64,000 nt of DNA, from assembly GCA_024637145.1 (NCBI GenBank), contig JAGXFQ010000041.1, positions 124,001 to 188,000 of the forward strand, read 5' to 3'. Of this stretch, positions 48,982-58,156 are shown in pieces (the first letter of the stretch is position 1; each line of letters opens with the position of its first letter). Origin of the DNA: Desulfobulbaceae bacterium. GTDB taxonomy: Bacteria > Desulfobacterota > Desulfobulbia > Desulfobulbales > SURF-16. A program made the translations under genes and the position numbers. The notes beneath the pieces are model-generated. The model was not told the DNA's origin. It did not search any database and saw only the letters and a list, made by a program, of their open reading frames with translations.

Positions 48982-49983
48982 TTAAGGTCTGATAACCGTT
49001 GCCAGTTTTTTGAAGGTAGTGGTGTAACCGTGCACTTTGCTGTTCTTGCCTTTGAGATCAAAAGTCTGGGGGGTAAAAATGTCTTGATAGTGCCGCAGCA
49101 GCCCATAGGTCTGCGGGCCGAGGATCACCTCTTGGCAATGGGCCTGCGTCTGATTTTCAAGGCGGAAGGCCACATTGACGGCATCACCCACCATGGTGAA
49201 GTCGCGGGAGCCGTCCACGCCGAGATTTCCCAGCATGATGGTGCCGCTGTTCATTGCCGCTCCAGTGGTCAAGGGCCAGGGGAAGTGAAATTGCGCACCC
49301 AGCTCTGCTGTTATCGTGTTGATCTGCAGGGCGGCGGCCAGCACCTGCTCGAGATGATAGTGATCGTCTTGTAGCCAGAAGGCCAGAACCGCATCGCCGA
49401 TAAATTTATCCACCTGGCCATGGCAGGCATGAATGATCTGGGTTGTTTTTTTGTTCCACTCCAGGAGAAGCCTGGAAATCTGCTCGTTGCCCACCGCCTC
49501 GGAAAGTTCTGTGTAGCGATGGATGTCGCAGACCAAGATGATCACCCGCTGCTTGTTGACAAAGGCGATGGTTTCATCGCCGAGATTCTGGAGGGAGGTG
49601 GGGTTCAATTTGGGGGCGGTTCGCTGGTCGAAAAGGAGTTTCGTCTTGCCCAGTGCTACCAGGTCCCCTGTGTGGAGAGAGGTGGGGGTGATGATGCGGG
49701 AGCCATTGACAAAGGTGCCGTTGGCGCTGCCCAGATCAATAATCTGGTACTGGTGATTTGATTCCTGTTGGATCATGGCATGCCGCCTGGAAATCCACGA
49801 TTCCTTGAGGATGAAATCGTTCTCCGGATGCCGACCGATGCGGAATGTTTTTTTCCCCCGTAAAATCCAGGAGGGCAAGGAGGGTTGGTCTTTGAAGGTG
49901 AGAGTGGCAGCCATGGGTGAGGGGGTTGAATTATTGCCAAATTGATTTTGTAAACCATACAGAAAATAGTCTGTCTTATCCAT
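48982..49983 (-). CDS. FHA-domain class III adenylyl/guanylyl cyclase
   Basis: A 333-residue soluble protein. An FHA domain (about 40-110; GRHPENDFIL, SRRHA, GSANGTFVNG) precedes a class III nucleotide cyclase domain (about 145-310). Both metal-binding aspartates appear present (CDIHRYTELSE and GDAVLAFW), as are the transition-state residues in VGDAVNVAFRLEN, so it may be active. Substrate (ATP or GTP) is not decided. Phospho-dependent binding to the adjacent kinase could control it. The start MDKTDYFLYGL was chosen over a 52-codon extension; no strong ribosome site. Confidence 0.85.
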   Translation of the reverse strand: MDKTDYFLYGLQNQFGNNSTPSPMAATLTFKDQPSLPSWILRGKKTFRIGRHPENDFILKESWISRRHAMIQQESNHQYQIIDLGSANGTFVNGSRIITPTSLHTGDLVALGKTKLLFDQRTAPKLNPTSLQNLGDETIAFVNKQRVIILVCDIHRYTELSEAVGNEQISRLLLEWNKKTTQIIHACHGQVDKFIGDAVLAFWLQDDHYHLEQVLAAALQINTITAELGAQFHFPWPLTTGAAMNSGTIMLGNLGVDGSRDFTMVGDAVNVAFRLENQTQAHCQEVILGPQTYGLLRHYQDIFTPQTFDLKGKNSKVHGYTTTFKKLATVIRP

Positions 49984-50229
49984 ATATAGTTGATTGGTGA
50001 TCAAGGAAAGGACGTCCTTTTTGGTGCCAGTGAGAGATCCCTGTTGTAAATCAGCCAGGCTTTCCCGCTCACCACGGAGGGGGCGCGGGTCATGGCGAAC
50101 TGCCCGACCTTCTATTCCCTGGGGGGAGAAAACCATCATTCTGTTGGTAGAAAAGGCTAAAAAACGTATAATGGCGAAAATATAAATATATTAATCGCTC
50201 TTTCTTGTAGAATTGTTATTCATAGACCT

Positions 50230-51762
50230 ATGACGAAACCTGATCAACAACCTTCGGGCAGACTTGCTGCTATCTTTGCCAAAATAAATTTGAGTGAACT
50301 TCCGGCCATGGCCGGCAATGTCCAGGAACTCATCAGCCTCTCTCACTCCAGAAGAAGCGCGGCCTATGATCTTTCCAAGGTTATTCTCAAAGATTACTCC
50401 CTGACCAATAAGGTCCTGCAGGTGGTGAACTCCGCCTATTATTCCATCGGCCGCCCCATCAGTTCCATTTCAAAGGCCGTCACCATCCTTGGTTTTGACG
50501 CGGTCCGTGATCTGGCCACCGCCATTGCCCTTTTTGAAGACTTTCTCAAATCAGGGGTTGAGAAAGAGGAGATTTCAAAGATCCTCACCCGTTCTTTTTT
50601 AAGCGGCCTCCAGGCCCGACAGCTGGTGGTTGCCAAGAATATGAATGTGTTGCCCGAGGAGGCCTTTATCTGTGCCCTCCTCCATCATTTGGGCAAGATT
50701 ATTACCTGTATCTATATGCCTGATCTCTATATGGAGATCGAAAGGCAGGTTGCTGAAGGAGTGGCTGAAGAAAAAGCGGCCCGCGCTCAACTGGATGATT
50801 TGACCTATAGTGAGCTGGGTCGGGAGGTTGCCAAGTTTTGGAACATGTCCGAGAAAATAATCGGTTCCATGGTGATGCAGGCCGAAAAGCCAAAAAACAA
50901 ATTTGACGACCAGGGTTATCTGCAAAATCTTGCCAGCTTCACCAATGAATTCACTGACAAGGTGTGTCTTGGTGGCGATATGTTGAGCCTTTTTGAAAAA
51001 TTCGGCACCTTGTTCAGCACCGACCTGGATGAATCCATTGAACGGCTGGATAGAAGTGTGGAGGCCTCAGAGGATGTCTCCGACTCTATCCGCTATGGTC
51101 TCTCTAAACTCAATATTCGCAGCAATATCAAACAGGTCAGCAAGTATGGCAGCAAGGCTGTTGCCAAGGGCAGGCCCCTTTCTGGTGATGACAGGCCAGG
51201 GCCGGATAAAGGCACGAAGTGTGGTACGGAGCTTGAGCCCCTGCCATCCTCTGAAAAATCGGTGAATGATTTTATTCGGGAGTTGACGGAAACCTTGATG
51301 GGGAATGACATAAAACTCGATGAGTTCTATGTTAATCTCATGGAATCACTCTATCGGGGCGTTGGTTTTGATCGGGTGGTCATGGGGATTCTCAGTATCC
51401 AGGCCTCCAAAATTTCCGTGGTGGGCCGTTACGGCCTGGGGGATATTGATGCCCATGGTGTCCAAAGCTTTGATCATCCCATGAGTAACAGAGAGCAGGC
51501 CATCCCCCGCTGTCTGACGGCTTGCAAGGACATGGCTATTCCGGCCAACAGCAAAGGCGCTTTCCCCAAAAATTTCCACTATCTGGTGAAAGATCGGACG
51601 GTTTTTCTTTTTCCCATCTGCATCGATAAAAAACCCATTGCCCTTATCTATCTGGATCGGAAACAGGGCCGACCCAAGCTTGATCAGGAACAGTTGAAAA
51701 CAATCCGTCTTTTTCGTGATTTTGCCGTGATGGCCATTCAAAAGATAAGATCAAAAAGCTGA
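50230..51762 (+). CDS. HDOD - GAF-like signalling protein
   Basis: A 510-residue cytoplasmic protein. The N-terminal HDOD domain (about 15-215; VILKDYSLTNKVLQVVNSAYY and ALLHHLGKIITCIYM) precedes a charged linker (about 290-345) and a C-terminal GAF-like domain (about 350-505; VGFDRVVMGIL and ending IRLFRDFAVMAIQ). HDOD proteins coordinate motility, development or second-messenger output. It is divergent from the FHA-cyclase gene across 246 bases and 19 bases upstream of the M48 peptidase gene. The GAF assignment is moderate. Confidence 0.78.
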   Translation: MTKPDQQPSGRLAAIFAKINLSELPAMAGNVQELISLSHSRRSAAYDLSKVILKDYSLTNKVLQVVNSAYYSIGRPISSISKAVTILGFDAVRDLATAIALFEDFLKSGVEKEEISKILTRSFLSGLQARQLVVAKNMNVLPEEAFICALLHHLGKIITCIYMPDLYMEIERQVAEGVAEEKAARAQLDDLTYSELGREVAKFWNMSEKIIGSMVMQAEKPKNKFDDQGYLQNLASFTNEFTDKVCLGGDMLSLFEKFGTLFSTDLDESIERLDRSVEASEDVSDSIRYGLSKLNIRSNIKQVSKYGSKAVAKGRPLSGDDRPGPDKGTKCGTELEPLPSSEKSVNDFIRELTETLMGNDIKLDEFYVNLMESLYRGVGFDRVVMGILSIQASKISVVGRYGLGDIDAHGVQSFDHPMSNREQAIPRCLTACKDMAIPANSKGAFPKNFHYLVKDRTVFLFPICIDKKPIALIYLDRKQGRPKLDQEQLKTIRLFRDFAVMAIQKIRSKS

Positions 51763-51781
51763 GAGGGGTTACCAAGACGTT

Positions 51782-53113
51782 ATGAAAAAAACATACCCTG
51801 GTCCTTGTCTTAACCGCCGTGATTTTTTGTGGCTGCTCTCTGTTTCCACGGCCGGTCTGGCCCTGGGCGGCTGTGCAATTGATCCGGTTACCGGCAAAAA
51901 AGAGCTTGTTCTGATGGGTGAGGCTGAGGAAATAGCCCTTGATCAGCAGCAGTCGCCCCACCAGTTTTCCATGGATTACGGACCCAGCCAGGACAAGGCC
52001 TTGAATGCCTATGTGGGTGAGGTGGGAATGGCCCTTGCCGCCATTTCGCACCGGCCCCAGATGCCCTATAGCTTTCGGGGCGTCAATGCCGCCCATGTCA
52101 ATGCCTATGCCTTTCCTGGCGGCTCCATTGCCGTCACCCGTGGGATAATGGCGGAGCTTGAAAATGAGGCGGAACTGGCCGCCTTGCTCGGCCATGAGAT
52201 CGGCCATGTCAATGCCCGGCATACAGCCGAGCGGATGACCAAGGGAACCTTGATGCAGCTGGCCCTGGCCGGCAGCAGCGGCTATGTCCGGAGCAGTGAG
52301 TATGCCACGTATGCCCCTTTCCTTGAAAAGATCGGGGGCCTGGGTGCTGGAGCCCTCTTGGCCAGTTATAGCCGTGCTGATGAGAGAGAGGCGGACCGTC
52401 TCGGCATGCAATATATGGCGGCAGCGGGCTATAACCCCAGAGGCATGACCGGGCTGATGGATATCTTGGTCAAAAAATCGCAGTATAAGCCCAGCGCCCT
52501 GGAGCTGATGTTCTCCACCCATCCCATGAGCCAGGAGCGCCTGGATACGGCGCAACAGCGGGCCGCTACCGAGTATGTTGCCGAGAGTAAGCGGGCCTTG
52601 CTGCGGGAACGCTATATGGACCATACTGTTGCCGTCCGGAGGATCAGGCCGGCCCTGCTGGAGCTGCAGGATGGCGCCGGCAGTATGGCCGGGCAGAAGT
52701 TCAGGCAGGCGGAAAGCTCCTTTGCCTCCGCTCTTGAGAAAATTCCAGAAGATTATGCGGCCCTCCTCATGATGGCCAAATGTAAGATGGCCCTGGAAAA
52801 GAATCAAGAGGCGCTGCAATACGCCGAAAGTGCCAAGCAGGCTTATCCGGGGGAGGCCCATGCCGTGCAGATAAGCGGTATCACCAAGCTTGCTCTCCAA
52901 AATTTTGACGGCGCCCATGAGGAGTTTGTCAGATTTGACCAGCTGCTGCCGGGCCGGAGCCAGACACGCTTCCTGACAGGAATTGCCCTTGATGGTATGG
53001 GCAAAAGAGAGCTGGCGGCCCGGGAATATAATACCTATCTGCAGACCGTTCCCCAGGGCGACGCTGCCACTCATGCCCGACAGCGTCTGACAGAGTGGGG
53101 GTATGTTAAATAA
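51782..53113 (+). CDS. M48-family metallopeptidase lipoprotein with TPR repeats
   Basis: A 443-residue envelope protease. The N-terminus has a twin-arginine-like RRDFL (12-16) and lipobox LGGC with C31, so it is probably an exported lipoprotein. The peptidase domain (about 45-270) has the zinc motif HEIGH (H138, E139, H142) and a downstream glutamate in ADEREADRLG. C-terminal TPR repeats (about 300-440) likely bind client proteins. This is the BepA/YfgC architecture, a protease that assists outer-membrane protein and LptD assembly, but a Tat-type signal with lipidation is not the E. coli arrangement. Confidence 0.9.
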   Translation: MKKTYPGPCLNRRDFLWLLSVSTAGLALGGCAIDPVTGKKELVLMGEAEEIALDQQQSPHQFSMDYGPSQDKALNAYVGEVGMALAAISHRPQMPYSFRGVNAAHVNAYAFPGGSIAVTRGIMAELENEAELAALLGHEIGHVNARHTAERMTKGTLMQLALAGSSGYVRSSEYATYAPFLEKIGGLGAGALLASYSRADEREADRLGMQYMAAAGYNPRGMTGLMDILVKKSQYKPSALELMFSTHPMSQERLDTAQQRAATEYVAESKRALLRERYMDHTVAVRRIRPALLELQDGAGSMAGQKFRQAESSFASALEKIPEDYAALLMMAKCKMALEKNQEALQYAESAKQAYPGEAHAVQISGITKLALQNFDGAHEEFVRFDQLLPGRSQTRFLTGIALDGMGKRELAAREYNTYLQTVPQGDAATHARQRLTEWGYVK

Positions 53114-53224
53114 TGGGGCACCAGCTACCTGGTGCTGGCTGGCCTCAGCATGACCTGTACTTAGACAGGTTATTTTGGGGCGCCCAGTGACCAGATTCTT
53201 CAAGTCTTTGCCTTTTTGTAATCA

Positions 53225-55840
53225 ATGAAATTTCTTTCCATAAAAAAGCGCCTCATCATGGTGCTCATGATAACTTCTCTGACCTCCCTTGTTATAGCCA
53301 CGCTGGCTTTTACATTTTATGAGCTGCAGAGATATAAGAAGGCCAAGCAGGCCGAACTTGTGCAGATCAGTGACCTGCTTGCTCCCCAGAGTCGCCGCTA
53401 TCTTATGGCTGGGGATGTCCAGCAGGCAGAGGGGTGGTTGGCTATCCTTGCTGAACTCAGAAATGTCAGGGGCGCGGCCCTCTATGATAAACAGGGGAAT
53501 TTCTTTGCCGGCTATCAGCGTGCGGTCCGCACCCTTCCAGCTCTGCCTCGCTCTATCCAGGATATCCCGGAGATCTCTTTTACTGAGGCCACCGGCACAT
53601 CCTTGCAGCGCCTCTATCACCAAGAGAGACTGCAAGGATTCTTCTTGGTGGCTGTTGATCTCGAGGATGCCGGCGCTGGTCTTCTTTCCCTAAGCGTTAT
53701 TTTCATTCTGGTTACTCTTGTTACCCTGGCCGTGGCCTACGTCGGTGCTTTTCTTTTTTATGGCCAGTTCAAGAAACCCATTGTCAGCCTGGTTGACACG
53801 GCCCGCTTCATCTGTGAAAAGAAGGATTTCAAGGCCAGGGCCAAAAAGTATTCTTCTGATGAAATGGGGCTCCTTACGGATACCATTAATAGTATGCTGG
53901 ATGAGATTGCCAAGCGGGAAGAGGGGATGCACCATCTTACTGAGGAGCTTGAGTCGCGGGTGCAAACCAGAACTGCGGCTCTGCAGGAGATCAATGCCCG
54001 CTTCTCTTCCGAAAAAACAAGGGCAGATCAGGCGGCCACCGTCAAGAGTGACTTTCTTGCCAACATGAGTCATGAGATCCGCACCCCCATGAACGGCATA
54101 GTTGCTGCCTGTGATCTGGCCATGGAGGAGACGCTGAGCCCCAAGGTTGCCAACTACCTGCAGATTATTCAGGATTCCTCTCATGATCTCCTGCTTATCA
54201 TCAATGATATCCTTGATTTTTCAAGACTTGAGGCCGGCACCCTGATCTTAAATCCTCAGCTCTTTTCCCTGCCTGTTCTTCTTGGGGAGCTCAATGACTT
54301 TTTTTCCGGCAAGGCCCATGACCAACATGTTGATCTCATTATCGATACGGGTTCGGAAGTGCCGGCCCTCCTGGTGGGTGACCAGGTGCGTTTTCGGCAG
54401 ATTCTCTATAATCTTGTTGATAACGGCATTAAGTTCAGCCATAACGGCATGGTATCGCTTTATATCTCCTGTCCCCACAAGAATGAAAAGGAGGCAGTGC
54501 TTGAGATCCGGGTCCGCGATACAGGGGTGGGGCTTTCTCCTGCCGGTAAGGAACGTATATTCAGCTCCTTTTATCAGGAGGACAGCTCTTCAACGCGGCA
54601 GTTTGGGGGCACTGGCCTGGGCCTTGCAATTTCCCGGCGCTTGACCCGCATGATGGGCGGCACCATAGAGATTGAGAGTCAACTGGGCAAAGGCTCAACT
54701 TTTGTTGTCACGGTCCATCTGGGCTGGAAAGAAAGTGAGCTGGCCCAGGCAGTTGCCTCGACAGCAAAGAACAACAAAAAGGCTGCAAGGGCAGCTGATC
54801 TGGCTGGTCGCCATATCCTGGTTGTTGAGGATGATGAGATAAATAGGGGCATGGTTGAGGCCATGCTCACCGGTATGGGCATCACGGTGGAGTGTGTCGG
54901 CAATGGTCAGGAGGCCGTGGATGTCACCCGCGAGGGCATCTTTGATGCCCTGTTGATGGACATGCAGATGCCTGTCATGGGTGGCTATCAGGCCATGGAA
55001 AAGATCAGGAAGGAAGGGGCCTGTAAAAATGTGCCCATTATCGCCATGACTGCCCACGCCCTGCCTGAAGACAAGGAGAAATGCCTGCAGGCGGGCGCTG
55101 ACATCTATATCAGCAAGCCCTTCCATAAGACGCGATTGCAAGAGGTCTTGACGGCGGTGTTGATCCCCAAGACGCCGGCCGCAGCTGAGAGCGGGCTGGA
55201 TAATCGTTGGGAAGATCTGCAAACCCAGGCAGAAATCCCCCCTGGTCTTGGTCTCCTTGATGTGGCAAAGGCGATCCGGCAGCTGGGCGTCCGGGAGGAT
55301 GTCTATTACAGGGTGCTGAAGACCTTTTGTCTTGACTATCAGGGTTTTGGAGAGGCCTATGCGCAATTTGCCGCGGAAAATGATATCAACAATATTGGCA
55401 AAATGATTCATTCCTTAAAGGGAAGCAGTGCCACGGTGGGGGCGCACAGCCTGGCCCAACTGGCAGCCGAGGCGGATATAATTTGTAAAAACAATGAGTT
55501 GCCCCCCCCTGGCATGGCGGAGAAACTCATCGCCTGCCTGACTGAAGTAATGGCCTGTGCCGCCGAAGTTGATAAATCAGAGAAGGAACGGATGTTTAAA
55601 TCTGAGCAGCTCTTCGTGCAGGATCCCGGCAAGGTGCAGGAGCAATTACAGGATTTAGCAGACTCCCTGGATCAGTCCATGTATGATATGATTAATATCT
55701 GTCTGGAAAGGCTTGAGAAAAATGTTTCAGGAAAAAAGATGGTGACTTTAAATAAAATGATCCGGAGCTATTCCTATGATCAGGCCCTGCTGCTGGTCCA
55801 GGAAATCGCCCAGGAGCTTGGTTTCTCTCTGCCTCGGTAA
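53225..55840 (+). CDS. BarA-like membrane hybrid histidine kinase with receiver and HPt
   Basis: An 871-residue kinase: membrane helix about 10-30, short periplasmic region about 35-145, second helix about 155-180, HAMP about 182-235, HisKA with H283 (SHEIRTPMNG), HATPase_c (VDNGIKFSHNG, GTGLGLAI), receiver with D579 (LMDMQMP) and a C-terminal HPt with H729 (MIHSLKGSSATVG). A tail of about 75 residues follows the HPt. All relay modules are in one chain, as in BarA. It is followed by a c-di-GMP protein with its own receiver, a possible relay target. Confidence 0.93.
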   Translation: MKFLSIKKRLIMVLMITSLTSLVIATLAFTFYELQRYKKAKQAELVQISDLLAPQSRRYLMAGDVQQAEGWLAILAELRNVRGAALYDKQGNFFAGYQRAVRTLPALPRSIQDIPEISFTEATGTSLQRLYHQERLQGFFLVAVDLEDAGAGLLSLSVIFILVTLVTLAVAYVGAFLFYGQFKKPIVSLVDTARFICEKKDFKARAKKYSSDEMGLLTDTINSMLDEIAKREEGMHHLTEELESRVQTRTAALQEINARFSSEKTRADQAATVKSDFLANMSHEIRTPMNGIVAACDLAMEETLSPKVANYLQIIQDSSHDLLLIINDILDFSRLEAGTLILNPQLFSLPVLLGELNDFFSGKAHDQHVDLIIDTGSEVPALLVGDQVRFRQILYNLVDNGIKFSHNGMVSLYISCPHKNEKEAVLEIRVRDTGVGLSPAGKERIFSSFYQEDSSSTRQFGGTGLGLAISRRLTRMMGGTIEIESQLGKGSTFVVTVHLGWKESELAQAVASTAKNNKKAARAADLAGRHILVVEDDEINRGMVEAMLTGMGITVECVGNGQEAVDVTREGIFDALLMDMQMPVMGGYQAMEKIRKEGACKNVPIIAMTAHALPEDKEKCLQAGADIYISKPFHKTRLQEVLTAVLIPKTPAAAESGLDNRWEDLQTQAEIPPGLGLLDVAKAIRQLGVREDVYYRVLKTFCLDYQGFGEAYAQFAAENDINNIGKMIHSLKGSSATVGAHSLAQLAAEADIICKNNELPPPGMAEKLIACLTEVMACAAEVDKSEKERMFKSEQLFVQDPGKVQEQLQDLADSLDQSMYDMINICLERLEKNVSGKKMVTLNKMIRSYSYDQALLLVQEIAQELGFSLPR

Positions 55841-55918
55841 GCGCCAGGCTGCTGATCTGCGGCCTCAGGTTAAACAAGGGGTGGGGAGACATTCGTTGTC
55901 AAAATTTATTTCTAGATA

Positions 55919-57988
55919 ATGTCAAAAAACGCAAAAAAAGAAAGACCCCTGGTACTCATCGTTGATGACACCATGATGAACATTGATCTGCTGGCTGATG
56001 TCCTGGGGGAAGATTATCGTCTAGGTATTGCCACCAACGGTGTCAAGGCCTTGGATTTTGTCAAAAAAAATAAACCGGATCTTATCCTTCTCGATATCAT
56101 GATGCCGGAAATGGATGGCTTTGAGGTATGCCGGATTTTAAAAGCAAATACCCAGACCCGGACCATCCCTGTTATTTTTATCACCGCCCTCTCTGACACC
56201 GAAAATGTGGCCCGTGGTTTTCAAGTCGGCGGCTGTGATTATATTCCCAAGCCCTTTCATGCCGTTGAGGTTAAGGCGCGGCTGAAAGCAAAGCTCAATG
56301 AACTTAACCAGCTCAGCTTTGTGGAGAATATTTTTCATACCAGTCTGGAGGGTATTGTCATTGCCGATCAGGACATGATCGTGATTAAGGTAAACCCCAT
56401 GGCCTCCACCATTCTCGGCTATGAGGAGGAAGAGCTTGTTGGCCAATCCCTCGCTGTTCTGCAGACCAGAGACAGGGGTGATACCAGCCGGGACATTCAT
56501 ACCCTCCTGGATGAGACGGATCATTGGTCGGGGGAGCTGTGGAACCGCCGTAAGAACGGTGAAATATTTCCTCAGAAACTGGCCCTCTCCTCAGTGCGGA
56601 ATCTGTGGGGAGAGGTGATCAATTTTGTTGCTGTCTTTCACGACATGTCAGAGATCAAGCGTCATAAGGATGAGTTGAAATACCAAGCCAATCATGATGG
56701 ACTCACAGGTCTGCCCAACCGCACTTTTTTTCAGTTTCGTCTCCTGGACACCTTGGAAGATGTGCGCCGCCATGAGGAGAAGATGGCCCTGCTCGTGCTT
56801 GATCTTGATCATTTTAAACACATCAACGACAGTCTCGGCCATCTGGCTGGCGATGAACTTTTAAAAGAGGTGCGTAGGCGCCTGGAGAGCTGTCTTGATA
56901 ATGCCATGCTTGCCCGTCTGGGCAGTGATGAGTTCGGTATCATCCTGGAAGGCCTCACCAGTGAGGAATGGGCCGTTAAGATCGCTAAACAGGTCAATAT
57001 GAGTCTCTCGTTGCCGTTTTACTACGATGGACATGAGCTTTTTATCTCGGCAAGTATCGGTATCACCTTTTATCCCGAGGATGGTCTTGATCCAGAGACC
57101 TTGATGAAAAATGGCGATATCGCTATGGCGCAGGCCAAGGCTCGTGGTGGAAATATCTATCAGGTTTTTCACCGGGAGATGGATGAGCGTATCGCCAAAA
57201 TGCTCGCCCTGGAAAGTAATATGCGCCGTGCTCTTGATAAAGAAGAGTTTGTGGTTTTCTATCAGCCCAAGGTCGATATGCAAAATGGCGAGATTATCGG
57301 CATGGAGGCCTTGGTACGCTGGCTGCCGCCTGAGGGAGGCATGGTGTCGCCGGCAGATTTTATTCCCCTGGCCGAAAAGACAGGCCTTATTGTCTTTCTC
57401 GGGGAATGGGTCCTCAACACCGCTGCCCGGCAGACAAAAATATGGTGGGACCAGGGTTTTTGTCTGCCGGTGGCAGTCAATCTGTCGCCCCGGCAGTTTC
57501 AGGAGGAGAATCTTGTTGCCCTGATCCGGGAAACCTTGCTGAAAACAGGCCTTGCCCCTGAGGCCCTTGAACTTGAGATCACCGAAGGCGTGGTTATGGA
57601 GAATGAAGAGGATGCCTTGGAGATTTTACATGAAATCAATGGGCTGGGTGTACATCTGTCCATTGATGATTTCGGCACGGGCTATTCCTCCCTTCATTAC
57701 CTCAAGCAGTTTCCCATCCAGACCCTCAAGATTGACAAATCATTTGTGGATAATATTCCGGCTGACCAGGAAAATGTCGCCATTGCCACGGCCATTATCT
57801 CCATGGGGAAAAGTCTTGGACTCAAGGTGATTGCAGAGGGGGTGGAGGAGATGGAGCAATGTATCTTCCTGCGCGATCTGGGCTGTGATCAGCTTCAGGG
57901 CTGGCTCTTTAGCCCGGCCATTGATAGTGATAAATTCACTAAGCTGCTGGTCAGTGGTGAGAAGCTGATCATCCCTGCAGCAAATTGA
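55919..57988 (+). CDS. REC-PAS-GGDEF-EAL c-di-GMP signalling protein
   Basis: A 689-residue soluble protein: receiver (D59 in LLDIMMP), PAS (about 135-250), GGDEF-like domain (about 255-420) and EAL domain (about 430-680). The cyclase site reads GSDEF (335-339), not GG[D/E]EF, and no RxxD I-site precedes it, so cyclase activity is doubtful. The EAL domain keeps EAL (463-465), the DDFGTGYSSL loop and the ELEITE motif, so it is probably a c-di-GMP phosphodiesterase. It lies 78 bases after the hybrid kinase gene, which may phosphorylate it. Confidence 0.92.
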   Translation: MSKNAKKERPLVLIVDDTMMNIDLLADVLGEDYRLGIATNGVKALDFVKKNKPDLILLDIMMPEMDGFEVCRILKANTQTRTIPVIFITALSDTENVARGFQVGGCDYIPKPFHAVEVKARLKAKLNELNQLSFVENIFHTSLEGIVIADQDMIVIKVNPMASTILGYEEEELVGQSLAVLQTRDRGDTSRDIHTLLDETDHWSGELWNRRKNGEIFPQKLALSSVRNLWGEVINFVAVFHDMSEIKRHKDELKYQANHDGLTGLPNRTFFQFRLLDTLEDVRRHEEKMALLVLDLDHFKHINDSLGHLAGDELLKEVRRRLESCLDNAMLARLGSDEFGIILEGLTSEEWAVKIAKQVNMSLSLPFYYDGHELFISASIGITFYPEDGLDPETLMKNGDIAMAQAKARGGNIYQVFHREMDERIAKMLALESNMRRALDKEEFVVFYQPKVDMQNGEIIGMEALVRWLPPEGGMVSPADFIPLAEKTGLIVFLGEWVLNTAARQTKIWWDQGFCLPVAVNLSPRQFQEENLVALIRETLLKTGLAPEALELEITEGVVMENEEDALEILHEINGLGVHLSIDDFGTGYSSLHYLKQFPIQTLKIDKSFVDNIPADQENVAIATAIISMGKSLGLKVIAEGVEEMEQCIFLRDLGCDQLQGWLFSPAIDSDKFTKLLVSGEKLIIPAAN

Positions 57989-58016
57989 ACCCTGCTGGGA
58001 CTTACGGCGCCGGGTC

Positions 58017-58078
58017 AAAAAAATACCCTTTCCGGGGTAGACCCAGGGGGCTGTCCTGGGTCTGCCCCGGAAAGGGTA
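58017..58078 (-). terminator. terminator after the MORN-repeat gene
   Basis: A 24-bp stem with one wobble pair (58055-58078 with 58024-58047) and a 7-base loop; read on the minus strand it is followed by seven T residues (58023-58017). It lies about 80 bases beyond the MORN gene stop. Confidence 0.75.
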
Positions 58079-58156
58079 AGAGAGGTATCAGGGCAGGGGT
58101 GTTGAACGCCTCCTCTGCTGGTACCCTTATCTTATGCCCCCAAGGTCAAAGATCTC

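Noticed and set aside
51644-53203. 519-codon minus-strand frame opposite the M48 peptidase
   Set aside because: The plus-strand gene has HEIGH, lipobox and TPR repeats; the antisense frame shows no motif.
58024-58078. long hairpin as terminator of the EAL gene on the plus strand
   Set aside because: No T-run follows on the plus strand; the seven T residues are on the minus-strand side, so it was assigned to the MORN gene.
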